This document shows, piece by piece, positions 1 to 10,822 of a stretch of 64,000 nucleotides of DNA. The notes under the pieces were generated by a model. That model worked only from the letters and a program-made list of their open reading frames with translations, searched no databases and had not been told where the DNA came from. Where the stretch lies: positions 1,116,001 to 1,180,000 of the forward strand of contig CP137319.1 in NCBI GenBank assembly GCA_033182465.1, written 5' to 3'. Origin of the DNA: Sanghuangporus weigelae (Eukaryota; Basidiomycota; Agaricomycetes; Hymenochaetales; Hymenochaetaceae). The first letter of the stretch is position 1. Every line of letters starts with the position of its first letter. A program made the translations under genes and the position numbers.

Positions 1-1
1 T

Positions 2-1443
2 GCGCATGAGATGCCGGGTGGACAGTATACGAACCTCATGGTATGTAGACAGAATCCTTTTGTTACTCAGAACTCATCGCATTTGAATTCTCGTCTGTAG
101 TTCCAAGCATCGCAGCTCGGGCTCGGAACTCAATGGGCTGGTCTGTGATATCTTGATCTTGAAAATGCCGTCCTATCTGACCGCGCGAACTTGCAGAGAT
201 TAAACAGAAGTATATTGAAGCCAATGAGCTGGTGCGTGAGATACATAGCCAGCATTCACACATTTTTACTAATGGTTGTCCATAGTGCGGAGATCTTATC
301 AAGGTACATTGCCATCTCCGATCGTACCGCGAATCAATATGCGTATTGAATCATCCTTCTCTTCCATAGGTTACGCCTTCTTCAAAAGTTGTGGGAGACT
401 TCGCGCAATTCATGGTCTCAAACAAGCTATCAAAACAAGACGTCCTGGAGAGAGCCGAGCAACTCGACTTCCCTTCGTCGGTTGTGGAATTCTTCCAAGG
501 TTATCTTGGCCAGCCTGTGGGAGGCTTCCCGGAACCTCTCCGTACGAAGATCATCCGCGATAAGCCACGCATCGACGGTCGCCCTGGCGCAACTCTGGAA
601 CCATTAGACTTCAAGAAGATCAAGGCCGAGCTACGTGCGAAGTACGGCAAACACATCACGGATACAGACGTTACATCCTACGTGATGTACCCCAAAGTGT
701 TCGAAGAATATCAAGGATTCCTTGAGAAGTTCGGGGATCTCAGTGTTGTGCCTACACGCTATTTCCTTGGCAGACCCGATGTAGGGGAGGAAATGCACAT
801 TTCGTACGTTTTGGGTTTCTCATTCGAGCACAAAAAGACCGATAAGCTAAAAACATACATAACCCTAGGATTGAAAAAGGAAAGACCCTGATTCTTCGCT
901 TGTGAGTGGTGCACGAGATAAAGTTTGTGGACGTGAAACTCATGTGTGATTTTTACAGAATGGCAGTTGGTCCTGTGATTGAGGGTAAGGCGACTAGAGA
1001 TGTCTGGATCGAAGTAAATGGAGAGGTCCGTGCCGTTGCCGTGGAAGACAAGAACAGTGCAGTCGAGACGTTTACACGGGAGAAGGCGACTGCTGCTCCT
1101 GGTTCGGTCGGTGCACCGATGTCGGGTGTCGTAGTCGAAGTCCGCGTGAAGGAGGGCCAAGAGGTGAAGAAGGGTGATATTGTCTGTGTGCAAAGTGCCA
1201 TGAAGGTCAGTTTGCCTGCATTTTCTGACCTGTATATCTCGAAACTGATAAATTATCTCCGTCTTACAGATGGAATCTGCAGTCAGCGCGCCGGTGTCTG
1301 GCCACATCAGGCGTGTCGTTGTGCAAGAAGGTCGGTCCTTCTATTCATTCTCCTTTCTTTCACCCGTAATGACCACCGTCTCTTCCATTCCTTCAGGCGA
1401 CTCGATCTCACAAGGAGATCTGATTACCGAGATTGTTCACTAA
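2..1443 (+). CDS. PYC: Pyruvate carboxylase, C-terminal part (5' end outside window)
   Basis: ATP-dependent biotin enzyme that carboxylates pyruvate to oxaloacetate (anaplerosis). Exons read here: 2-40, 101-140, 197-231, 286-303, 370-803, 869-901, 959-1205, 1270-1330 and 1397-1443. They join in frame to 317 residues. The first exon carries HEMPGGQYTNL of the carboxyltransferase domain. The middle holds the conserved carboxylase C-terminal region (FLGRPDVGEEMHI), and the end is the biotinyl domain with the biotin lysine in VQSAMKME. The intron after base 1205 falls exactly after this lysine codon (AMK|ME). Introns are 54-66 nt. The stop is TAA. In fungi the enzyme is usually cytosolic. The next gene encodes a small protein resembling this biotinyl domain. 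Family assignment is certain; only the 5' boundary is missing. Confidence 0.97.
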
Positions 1444-1695
1444 ATAGAACTGCCCTCAACTGCTTTCGACCGTTCGCCCATTTTCTTGATGTATGTGTGA
1501 TATTTGCAAGGCAGAAAGAAAGTCCAGTAGAATTGTAACGTAACATAACGAGACGGAGGTGGTCAACCCAAGATGTAGTTTTCCAAGAAATGTCCTATAT
1601 ATATTGTACATCCTGTCTCATAGTTAAGGAATTTGTTCTATCACAGCAGTGCAGTCAACGAGCGCTGGTGCCGTGTAAGTCAAGAACCGAAGAAG

Positions 1696-2333
1696 ATGAC
1701 GTCTGGGTCACCTGAATTGCCTGATCTGAGACTGGGTAAGGTCCAACATCATAAGATCCGTATCCGATTTCTTGTGTCCTCATCACGCCTTGATCTTGAA
1801 CCTCCATCTTAAGCACGACCTCCTTAGCTCACCATCGAGGCAAACGTATGTACGTACCTACCCTTCCTTGATCTTGACCTCTTCTGGTCCAGATTTGACT
1901 TCCATTCCATTCTCTGTTGATGCCTTAACATTCTGAGCTAGCTACTTAGAACCGAGAACCCAAATGTCCAATCCGGTAATCGCACTTGGTCCACCTGGTT
2001 CAGGTGTCCAGACTCCAGTAAGTGGAGGAGGAACTCCCGATCACATAAAGATCGCCGCTCCACTGCAAGGGACAGTCAGTATGAAAGTTTCGGAAGGGAG
2101 TCTGTTGAAAGCCGGGGACGTCATTGCTGTTCAGATTTCGGCGAAGGTCGGTCCATTTGATTGACCAGAACGAAATATGTGCTTAATGATTCACTTTCTT
2201 CATTTATTAACTATTATGTTGTTAGACCGAGCTGGAAGTCAAAGCGCCTAGAGCTGGCTACATCAGACGTGTTGTTCCCGATGGGACGAGTCTAAACGAG
2301 AATGGCCAAATCGCAGTGCTCGAGGTGGTCTGA
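1696..2333 (+). CDS. Small stand-alone biotinyl/lipoyl-like domain protein
   Basis: Exons 1696-1735, 1950-2146 and 2226-2333 join in frame to 114 residues. Residues about 48-114 form a biotinyl-type beta-barrel like the C terminus of the pyruvate carboxylase 250 bp upstream: an AP..G half, a GD...VQ..AK hairpin and a mirrored AP..GYIRRVV half. The hairpin lysine (about K79) is kept, but the methionines of the usual AMKM target are replaced (SAKT). The intron after this lysine codon matches the carboxylase intron in place and phase; the carboxylase's next intron is absent. The first 50 residues are Pro/Gly/Ser-rich. No catalytic domain is present. Inference: an old tandem duplicate of the carboxylase tail; whether it accepts biotin is unknown. 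The first exon is the least certain part; ATG 1964 is an alternative start. Confidence 0.75.
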
Positions 2334-2481
2334 AGTGTTATCGGGAACGGACTTTGCACGGATGTGAAGATTAGTCTTGAGTGGGTAGGTCGGGGGCATA
2401 TATGTTGTATTGTATATTATGTCAGTTCCTGTCAAAGAATCCTTGTCAGCCACGAACTTTTCGAAATTCGTAGACATGAAC

Positions 2482-3892
2482 TTACACGAAGGTCCCTACT
2501 TCTTTGAGACGACTTGCGGTTTCCTCGTGGAGCCTCACAACAAGTTCCTGAACAGGGATTTGTTCAATGAACATATTAATATACTGTCCGAAAGCAGAGT
2601 ATAAAGAGTATTGACTTACAGCAGCAGGTTCGATCTTGTTGATAAGTCCAACACCGGTACCGGACCAAAGCAACATACCGTCCGGATCACCTTCCTTAGT
2701 GGCTTTCTGGCATAGCCCGCGGATCTTTTCAACGTCTTCACCTCTTTCATACAGTTCTACAATCTTATTCTTAAGCGCCCGCCCGTCCACGCCCTCAGGC
2801 CATCCTAAAGTTCCTAGCATAGAGTCAAATGCCATGCTGCGTACAGTGGAGGTTCCGTGTGCTGCAAGAAGCGCAGCTTTCTGTGCATCCGTGTAAAGCG
2901 ATTCGGGCGTGAGGAGAAAACGAGTTCCAAGGGCTACTCCCGAAGCACCAAGCGTAAGGATGGCAGCAATCTGACTGCCGGTTGACAGACCACCTGCCGC
3001 GATCACTGGAGGACAAGGCTTCTTGTGCTGGCTTGCCGAATTGCTGTTAAACTCATTCAAGATTTCGGGTATAAAGCTAAGTAAAGTGGGTGCGGCTCCA
3101 TGACCGTGCCCACCAGCTTCGATTCCTGTGAAGTGTGCAAGTAAGTTTTCGAGAAGAATGTTAAGAATCTAATTTGCCTTTAAGGCCAGAAGCATCCGAT
3201 CATCGTAGCCATAGAACAAAAAAAACGATACCTTGTGCAACAAGAACATCCGCATCCCATTCATACACCGCTCTTCGTGCTTCATCCAGTGAATTCACAA
3301 GAATGAATACTTTCGTCTTTCGCGGCTGCGATTTTCTTTCGTCCGAAGTCCGAACGACACGCACCCACTTGCCAAGATCGTTGCCGAATGCGAACCAGAC
3401 TGCAGCGACACGGGCTTCTAGAGCGATTGATAGCAACTCTGCAACCTTTCCATCGGGCTTGTCAAGTATCCACGCAAGGAAACCTACACCGATTGACAAA
3501 GTTTCGCGCGATCTATCGGACCCCGCCTTGGAACTGGCAGAGTCTTCCTGTAAGATTGAACGTGCCAAATCAAGCTCTTTCCGAAACGCCACCACGTCTA
3601 GGTACCCTGTTCGGACAAGTGGATTGCACGCGAAGTAGGAGTTGTGAAGATAAGCAGATTGAGTTTGGCCATGGCTGTAGAAATGTAACTTTACCTGCTT
3701 GTAATAAACCAAATCCTCCTGCGCGTGATACACGCGCGGCAAGCTCGCCGCCGCTAGCTCCCGCCATCGGAGCTGCAATAATTGGCGATGTGATGCCTCG
3801 AAAAATGGTGATTCAATCCCGATGTAAAATCGAACGAGGCAGAATAGAAAGATATGCATACCAAGCAAGCGTGTAATCGGAGTGTTGATCAT
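2482..3892 (-). CDS. Nitronate monooxygenase (2-nitropropane dioxygenase family)
   Basis: FMN enzyme that oxidises alkyl nitronates and detoxifies propionate-3-nitronate-like compounds. Exons in coding order: 3862-3892, 3695-3796, 3232-3606, 2620-3125 and 2482-2547, giving 359 residues in frame. Family marks: N-terminal ITSPIIAAPMAGASGGELA, the GFGLLQAG turn, the glycine/histidine motif GIEAGGHGHG, the FMN-phosphate region VIAAGGLSTG, and ALGTRFLLTPES. The TIM barrel is complete. Introns are 65-106 nt. The ATG at 3892 fits the usual family start (NTPITRLLG); an in-frame ATG at 4021 would add 43 unconserved residues. It is convergent with the upstream biotinyl-like gene and divergent from SmB, sharing a roughly 360 bp promoter. 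Confidence 0.93.
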
Positions 3893-4250
3893 TATTACTT
3901 CCTTATGCTTCGCAACTGGAAAAGAGAATGATAGTGCTACCGTTTCCGGTGCGTCTTTCGACAAAGACAAGTCGCAGTCGTTGCAAAGACTGATGCTTGG
4001 GGTTTGTGCATCATTAACCACATTATAAAGCCTTGAATCCCGCTATTCGCCCGTATGAGTCATTAGGTTGCTGTTCGGGTTGTCGAATCGAAAAAGAAAG
4101 ACGGGTTATGCAAAGTGACAGGCACGTGACCGGGGTTGTCCATATTTGTGACAGACTCTCAAAGCAATTGCAGTGCAGTGACTGCACAGATTTTGAACAG
4201 CAACGTCCACGTCCATCCTTCGCCATTAGGCGGACAATTGTTCTCCAATC
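3893..4250. promoter_or_regulatory. Divergent intergenic region between nitronate monooxygenase and SmB
   Basis: 358 bp separate the start codons of two divergently transcribed genes, so promoter elements for both must lie here. I see no clear TATA box and no repeat. The role is inferred from layout only. Confidence 0.5.
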
Positions 4251-5099
4251 ATGGTAGGCCTGGCGAGTCATTCAGTCGAGTTATGAGACATTGACTTTAT
4301 TACGTTTTTTTTCAGCCTCCTCCAAAATCAAAAGGCGGGAAGATGCTCTCGCTCATCAATTGGCGCCTAAAAATCACCCTCAATGACGGAAGGGCCCTCA
4401 CCGGCCAGATGCTTGCATTCGACCGGCACATGAATCTGGTTCTCGCCGATTGCGAGGAGTTTCGCCGTGTTAGGGCGAAGAAAAAGCCTGGTGATGAAGG
4501 CCCTGCTCCCGAGCAAGAAATCAAACGCACATTGGGTTTGGTCATCTTGCGAGGAGAGTCCGTCGTAAGCTTAAGTGTGGAGGGACCGCCGCCAGTTGTC
4601 GATGAAGATAAGAAGATGGCAGGAGTGCGTGTTTTTCTCTGTTAACTTCTTTCCTTCCTGTCAAAATGCCCGGAACAAGGTTGTGAACGCAGCTTTACTG
4701 ACGAACTTCTTTCATCATTAGATCCTTCCAGGGCCAGGCCGTGGAATGCCTGCTGGGCGTGGCATGGGCATGATGCCTCCAAGTACGTTAATGCTCTCTT
4801 TTACCCTATGAAAATAAGTGTCAATTCAACCCGCTCATCGCTTCGTTTACTGCAGTGGGTGCTCCCCCTTTTGCACGTCCTCCGGCAGCATTTGGGGGCC
4901 CACCGGGAATGCCAGGAGCGCCTCCTCCAGGGTTCAGGCCACCAGGTTTCCCTCCTGGTATGCCATTCCCACCTCCGCCAGGCTTCGGTGGTCCCGGAGC
5001 TCCTCCTCCTGGGTAAGGATTGTCAACCTTGCTTTGCACTACATGTTTTTTTACGCTAACCATGTTTCCCCCGATAGTTTCCAACCGCCGCCTTCGTAA
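4251..5099 (+). CDS. SMB1: Small nuclear ribonucleoprotein-associated protein B (SmB/B')
   Basis: Core Sm-ring subunit of the U1, U2, U4 and U5 spliceosomal snRNPs. Exons 4251-4253 (only the ATG), 4316-4624, 4722-4782, 4856-5012 and 5078-5099 give 183 residues in frame. The Sm1 motif (INWRLKITLNDGRALTGQ ... FDRHMNLVL) and Sm2 motif (LGLVILRGESVVSLSVEGP) are clear. They are followed by the Pro/Gly/Met-rich tail typical of SmB (GRGMPAGRGMGMMPP, many PPG and PPP runs). RG dipeptides in the tail are possible arginine-methylation sites. The first coding exon consists of the start codon alone, with an intron directly after ATG. The protein is nuclear. Confidence 0.95.
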
Positions 5100-8000
5100 T
5101 GGGACTCGAAGAGCAAATGGAATATGTCCCTTGGCTTGACGTGGGAACGTTTGGTACCTTGGGCTTCTGTACCTTCATGTCGGTAGAGGTGCATGGTAAA
5201 AAAAGTCGAGATTTGCGATTCCACATATACAGCATATTTCTGCATTCACGATATTCGTTTCCTTCTGACTCTTGTAACTTTTGATGTGTATCCCTCAAGA
5301 GGGCCAATGTTGATGATGCTTTCAGCTCTTTTCCGCGGGTTGTAGCTTCAACTGAAGGGCATCTTTCCAGTAGGATGGCAAGTATTCACCCGTCATCTCG
5401 ACACACTTATCACCATTATCTCCCAGGAGCCTTTTTCGTCAGTTCATTTGCGTCTGAGTTGACGCTCTGCTTTGCAATGTGCTCTACGCGTGTTGGAAGT
5501 GACTGTGAGTTCTCGGTGCTGAGGCTCAGCCAAATCTCTGTTTCAGGCCCTAGATATGTGAGAGTTCGAAAGTTCGAAGGTAGAATAGAATATCCTCAAA
5601 TAGCTTCTTCTCATACTATCCTTCGCGGCTCTGGAGGCAGTAACCTTGCTCTAACAAATATTTGCATGCTGTTATTCTTTTTCTTCTTCATCTTAGATAT
5701 GCAAAGCCATGTCACATCACAGGCACCGACTGGAATACTTCCGTTACTCAAGCCAAGATACGTTCTTCCCTATCGCTTTCTTCATCTTCGTCTACTGTCT
5801 GCTCAGCACAGGGAGCTCAGGGTCAGTAAAGTTACTGCGACCATCTAAGCGCGCCAACTGGGCGGAGACAGGCGGACAAAGGGTCTTACCGCCGGCCTGG
5901 TGGCTGTGTCTTATCGACTTATTTTGTATTTCTGATATTGTTTTCGTTCCTTTTCAATAATTTTTTCTATTCACGTAGTTTAATTTTGTTATTCTGTTGG
6001 GTTAAGAACATTTATTTTTTTATCTTTATGAATGGAGAATCCTTGCTCGGCACCTTCCGGTTTAGTTGTGCACTTGGATTATTCAGGATCGAAGCTAACC
6101 TTTAGATGTCCACCCCCGTCCCTCTTAGCGAGGTGAGAGCCGAACGCTCAAGGTCACCGAGCGCGGATAAGATACCAGTCCTTGATCACGGAAGTAAATG
6201 GATTTCATGTAGGATTGGATCGGTTGTCCTACAGATCGCTTCAATCCTCTTCAGCTTGGAAAAACATCCTTACGACCCTTTACAGCAATCGGACACTTCT
6301 TCGCTCATGCCTGCGACCAAATATGTTTATAGCCGTCTCCAAATATCGTTCCTGTGGATGCTGGAGCTCCAAGCGAGAGCGCCTCTGCAGCTGGAGATCA
6401 ATCTTATGCACTGCGTCTCTTGCGCTCGCAAAGTGCCGAAGTCATGAGATGATTAGAGTACAGAAACTGCGGGAAGTTCATTATATCGCCCATGCGCGGA
6501 AGCTTATTCGCCTGTTGAGTGCCTCGATCGGCTTGATCATCATCAATCCAGTAAGATGAATAATGGCCCTTGCGCTTTTATCTTCATTCTATTCTTATTT
6601 TGGCTAAATACGATGCAGCAGGAGAATAGGTGCCGTAATCTGTTTTGCTCTTGACTCCTCAAACGCCACAGTTACAAGGTTGCAAATTGTCCACGCAAGG
6701 CTCTCATGTGTGTTAGGCAACTTGCGGCTCTAACCTGAATAGGCGAACAATGCCTTCACTACAAGGCCTTGGCCCTGCATTGGCGGGTCCTCCTCGCCGC
6801 CTGTGAAGACGGAAAAGGCACATGCACCTGGATCCTTGCTCAGAACAAAGATGAGCTGAAGCTATTTCTAGTTTGCGTGCTTGTAAGAAATACTCTTCTT
6901 CAAAGGACCGGACGTTTCATCAATCCGCGAAGGTCGTTAGGGATCGACTGTTTTGTAAATACATCGCCTGTGCAAGAAGATTAGGCGCCCAAGATACTCA
7001 GATAGAACCCTTGTTTGAGTCCATATCAAGCCGGATGTTCACAGCCTCTGACCGCGCAGATTGGCTGCGATCCGGTGATATTTCTCCTCCTGTGTCTAGT
7101 ACAAAACAATGGTTATTAGTATACGTTTTGAGCAATGGACGACGATTGGACCGAATAAGATGTGCCGAGCTCAAAGCTGAGCACGACATGTCCACATGTA
7201 AGTCTTGCAAAAATGCCTATCCCTCTTCGAGAAATTAGCATGTGTGTTACTTATATTCCATAGAATTTAAATAATGATTTGCTGTTGAATCATTCAGGGA
7301 CGGCCAAATCATAGGACACTTGTTATTTTCCCGATGCTCAACGAGTGTAAGTCTGTGTGAGTTCGGGAATGTGGCGTAGGTGCGTATTTCTAGGCGGCAG
7401 ACTGCTAGCAAGTAACTGGGAAAACTTTTCGTCGGTGGATGGCCTGCTGAATGGTTATCTCGGAGCCTTACGCGCAGCGGCGCCAGCGAATTACCATCAT
7501 TCTTTGGAACTAATCAGTCAGTGTACCAAGATCTAAATGAAACAATGGGAGTTTACCCGCTCTCGGCCAAGCTGCGCCACAGGAATGAAGACGAAAGAAT
7601 CGTCAAACTTCAATCGAGCGCCTTCTCAGGGAACTTCCAGAGGGACACAGATTCCAGAGAGCAGAAAACCCTGTTTCTAAAGGTGATCGTCCTTGCCTTT
7701 CGGCGTCTTAACAGTAAGAGACGTTTAAGTGCAAGGGTCAAGCCCGGGTTCCGATCGTCCCTTCGGTATATCCCAGTCGTTGATAAATCGAAAAGAGGGG
7801 GAGAACGTAAGGCATTGGCTCCGAGAAGTACATGCACCATGAGCGCTCGTGTAGTCAGATCAGAATGAGACTGCATTGGATCAACTCGTGTTGCATTGCA
7901 AGCTACGGAAAATCAAGCAAATAATAATATTCTAGCTGAACAAAATCCAAGCTTTGAATGACCCAAATGACAGGTAGTGAAAAGGATCATTGGCTTGGAA

Positions 8001-9531
8001 GAATCCAAGTCTGAGGCACACCGCAGAAGGTGAGCCACAGAATCAATTTCTTCAATCAATTTCACAGTCGATCCCGTAGTCGTACCGAGTTCCGGCGGAG
8101 CTTTAGGCGTTTAGACACGAAACATCGGAAGACCTGCCGGAGAGCAGTAAAGCGGCGGGCATCAGGTGTCGGAGCTAGGGCGTTGGGTCGGAGAAATGGA
8201 CCGGACTGCTGCTTCGTCTCATGTTCCCGAGTTTGGAAGCCAAGGGCGGGGGAATCGCTTTGAATGAAGAGAAATCTGTTGCGATGAGTACGGAACATTG
8301 GCTATCTGGTCGCGGGCTTCGGGGTGGCTGTAAAGGCGCATCTCGGCGGGGGCAGGGGGAAGACAACGTGCGGCCATTTGCGGTCGTCGTTTGTATAGAC
8401 CAACGGATAATTCCGTAACTATTTGAATCCGTCCAAATCAACACCTTGATCCTCCGCGACCATCCAGAGAATTCCGCCAGAAAAGAATTTTAGCTGGACA
8501 AATGGGTCTGCCAACTTCAAGTAAACTAGGCACTGAGGTGGGGCATCACGGTCGCTTTGAGAAAGCAGGCTAGCTCATCGGCACAGAATCCGGCAGTTCT
8601 GTCTCGGTGAGAATAAGATAAGTAACTGTTACTGTAAATATCAGAACAGTCAGGAGACCCAACTTTAGACGTAACGGATCAGGATTCAGGACAGACTGCG
8701 AATGCTGGGGAACAGCGGGGAATGTATGCCAAATGATTTACGCTGCGTTTACGTCCAAATTTGTTTTAGTCTGCATAGCTATTTCAACCGACTAGAAAAC
8801 TATATGTTTAGGTTTCCATTAGGGATATGCAAGCCGATTGATAGGACGGAAGAGGATGGAAGGGACCATTCGGAAGCTGATACTTCACTGTACTTCGTCA
8901 AGGGCAGGAATCGGGAACGAAGCATACCACAGACTTCTGCTGCGGCGCGGGATCGCATCGTAAATATGCGTAAGTAAGATTGCTAACACCAGTAGGCAAA
9001 GAGCTGAGAAGCACCTCCCGCGAACGTTTATAGCGGACATGATCGAACTCGTGCACCGATAAGCACACGAAAGGATGATCGTGATCGGTTTCTTGTCCGT
9101 CAGTTCACGTGTGAACGAGGGAGCAATATACACTTTTCAAGCACTGATCGACAGACCTAGTGATGAATACGATTGAATATGCAGGACGTTAGCTCGGTAT
9201 GATGCGTGAGAACCGCCGATGAGTAGAGGATGACGGATGCAAAAGTCGTTGATCTAGAAGGATGGGAAAGATACACGTGTACTCGACGTTCTACGGTTCA
9301 ACTCCAGGACTGCGGGACAAAGTCAGAGATAAGGCGCCATGGTAGACCAAGATATGTTTCCGAAGAGAAAGAGCAGATACAACTTTTTACAAGTGTCTTT
9401 GGTTTCTGCCTTCGGCTAGTTATGTCCGTGGAACGAAACACAGCATGCAAGCAAGAACTAGTGAAGCCGAGGTCTGATTTATGTCGTGCCTTTAATAGGG
9501 GTAAGTTCCTGGAAATTTATGATAGGAAGAT
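5100..9531. other. Gene-poor stretch, no confident gene
   Basis: About 4.4 kb after SmB with only short overlapping ORFs on both strands (up to 157 codons). None shows a family motif, plausible splicing or a consistent frame. The first 200-300 bp probably hold the SmB 3' UTR. The rest looks like decayed intergenic DNA. No tRNA-like structure or long repeat was seen. Confidence 0.5.
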
Positions 9532-9533
9532 TA

Positions 9534-9919
9534 CAGCGTGTTCAGAAAACCTTGACAGTGTCAACTTTTCATATATATTTTTTGCTCAGGGTCCTGCCTT
9601 ATGGGAAAACCTCGGCTGCCCATTTTTGTGTGCAGTTATGCTATTACACTTCCCACCACAGCTTATCATCCCTCTTGCAATACCGGCAGAGACAAGCATT
9701 GCAAGCCATGTTGGTATTAAGTAGGTCATGCACTGTGCAGGACACAGAGTTCCCAGTCTGAATTGTATTATATTGTGTCTCTTAAACATAGTAGATAGTG
9801 TCGATCATTCGGGTTCACGCGGAAGTTGTGAGTGTGCGGCTTTCCCAAACCGGACAGCCGAGGCTAAGCGAAAAAAATATATGAAAAGTTGACACTGTCA
9901 AGGTTTTCTGAACACGCTG
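9534..9919. mobile_element. MITE, Tc1/mariner-like (TA target-site duplication)
   Basis: A 386 bp element. Its ends are a near-perfect inverted repeat of about 50 bp: CAGCGTGTTCAGAAAACC and on through an AT-rich tract near 9580, mirrored at 9870-9919. It is flanked on both sides by TA (9532-9533 and 9920-9921), the target-site duplication of Tc1/mariner/pogo transposons. No transposase frame fits inside, so it is non-autonomous. The near-identity of the two ends suggests a fairly recent insertion. Confidence 0.8.
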
Positions 9920-10092
9920 TAAAGAATGCGACGCAAAGGACTGAATGTTGGCGACGAGAGTATGATGCGAAGACGATGGAATCATCAGGGGCTCCTTCGA
10001 TTTTCGATAGAGAAAATGAGGGACTCGAAAAGCCAAACCCGATGACGAGGGCCAGGGTTAGCGTGAGGGGGGAGCTTTCATCACTTCCTTGA

Positions 10093-10822
10093 TGCAATAG
10101 TTTTTATTTACTGCGACCGGAGTCGTCTATTTCTTCCTCCGCTTCCAGAAGGGCAATTGCACCTGAGAGGTATGATATGACGTCGTCTCCAATCTGTTGA
10201 AGGTAACATAAATTGAGGTCACCGTCTAGCGCATAGAAACGTTCAAGCCATTCTCTCAATTAAGGATGTATTCGCCACGAGAAGGGCTCTGGTGAAAAGC
10301 GACATCAACGAAGGAGTTAAAAGCAGGGAACAAGACGGCAAATGCCGTTTGAGCGGCGGCGGAAGCAAACCTCGCCGCCACCATGCCGTCGGGTAAAACT
10401 CCCGCATTTGGCAGCAAGTAAGTATAATGTTTCACGAAAGCATTCTTGAATGTTATCAGAATCATCAAAATACGGAGCGCATTTGGCAGTAAGTAAGTAT
10501 AATGTTTCACGAAAGCATTCTTGAACGTTATCAGAATCATTAAAATACGGAGTAGACTCACTAGTCGATGCAATTTTCATTCATCCGTCCTTATCTGTCT
10601 ATGCGATGCTTCGCTTCAAGACTGCGCGATAGCCCAGCCTAAAGGAATCTCAACGGCATAACCATCCACACGTCTCTTGGTCGCAGATGTTGCAAAAAGA
10701 ACCCATTCATCTTTTTGTATGAAGAACAGGGGTATATTAAACTGGATAAGCTCAGATGATGTAGAAGTGAGAGAAGGTAGTCTGTGTTTGAATCTATTCC
10801 TGACGTGCAACGCTGCTCTCAC
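10093..10822 (-). pseudogene. Decayed or unresolved hypothetical coding region
   Basis: On the minus strand three stretches look coding but lie in different frames. From about 10822 to 10616 there is a 68-codon frame ending in GWAIAQS. From about 10400 to 10259 there is an Ala-rich frame (VAARFASAAAQTAFAVLFPA). From 10256 to 10093 there is an acidic frame containing LREWLERFYALDGDLN and ending EEEIDDSGRSK. A 75 bp tandem duplication lies between the first two. I recognise no family. It may be a broken gene or a gene with introns I could not place. Confidence 0.3.
10404..10553. repeat. Tandem duplication, 2 x 75 bp
   Basis: Unit 1 (10404-10478) and unit 2 (10479-10553) start GCATTTGGCAG and differ at only a few positions. 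Each contains TATAATGTTTCACGAAAGC. On the minus strand the repeat stays open (75 is divisible by 3) and repeats a peptide containing LITFKNAFVKHYTYLLPNA. Confidence 0.9.
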
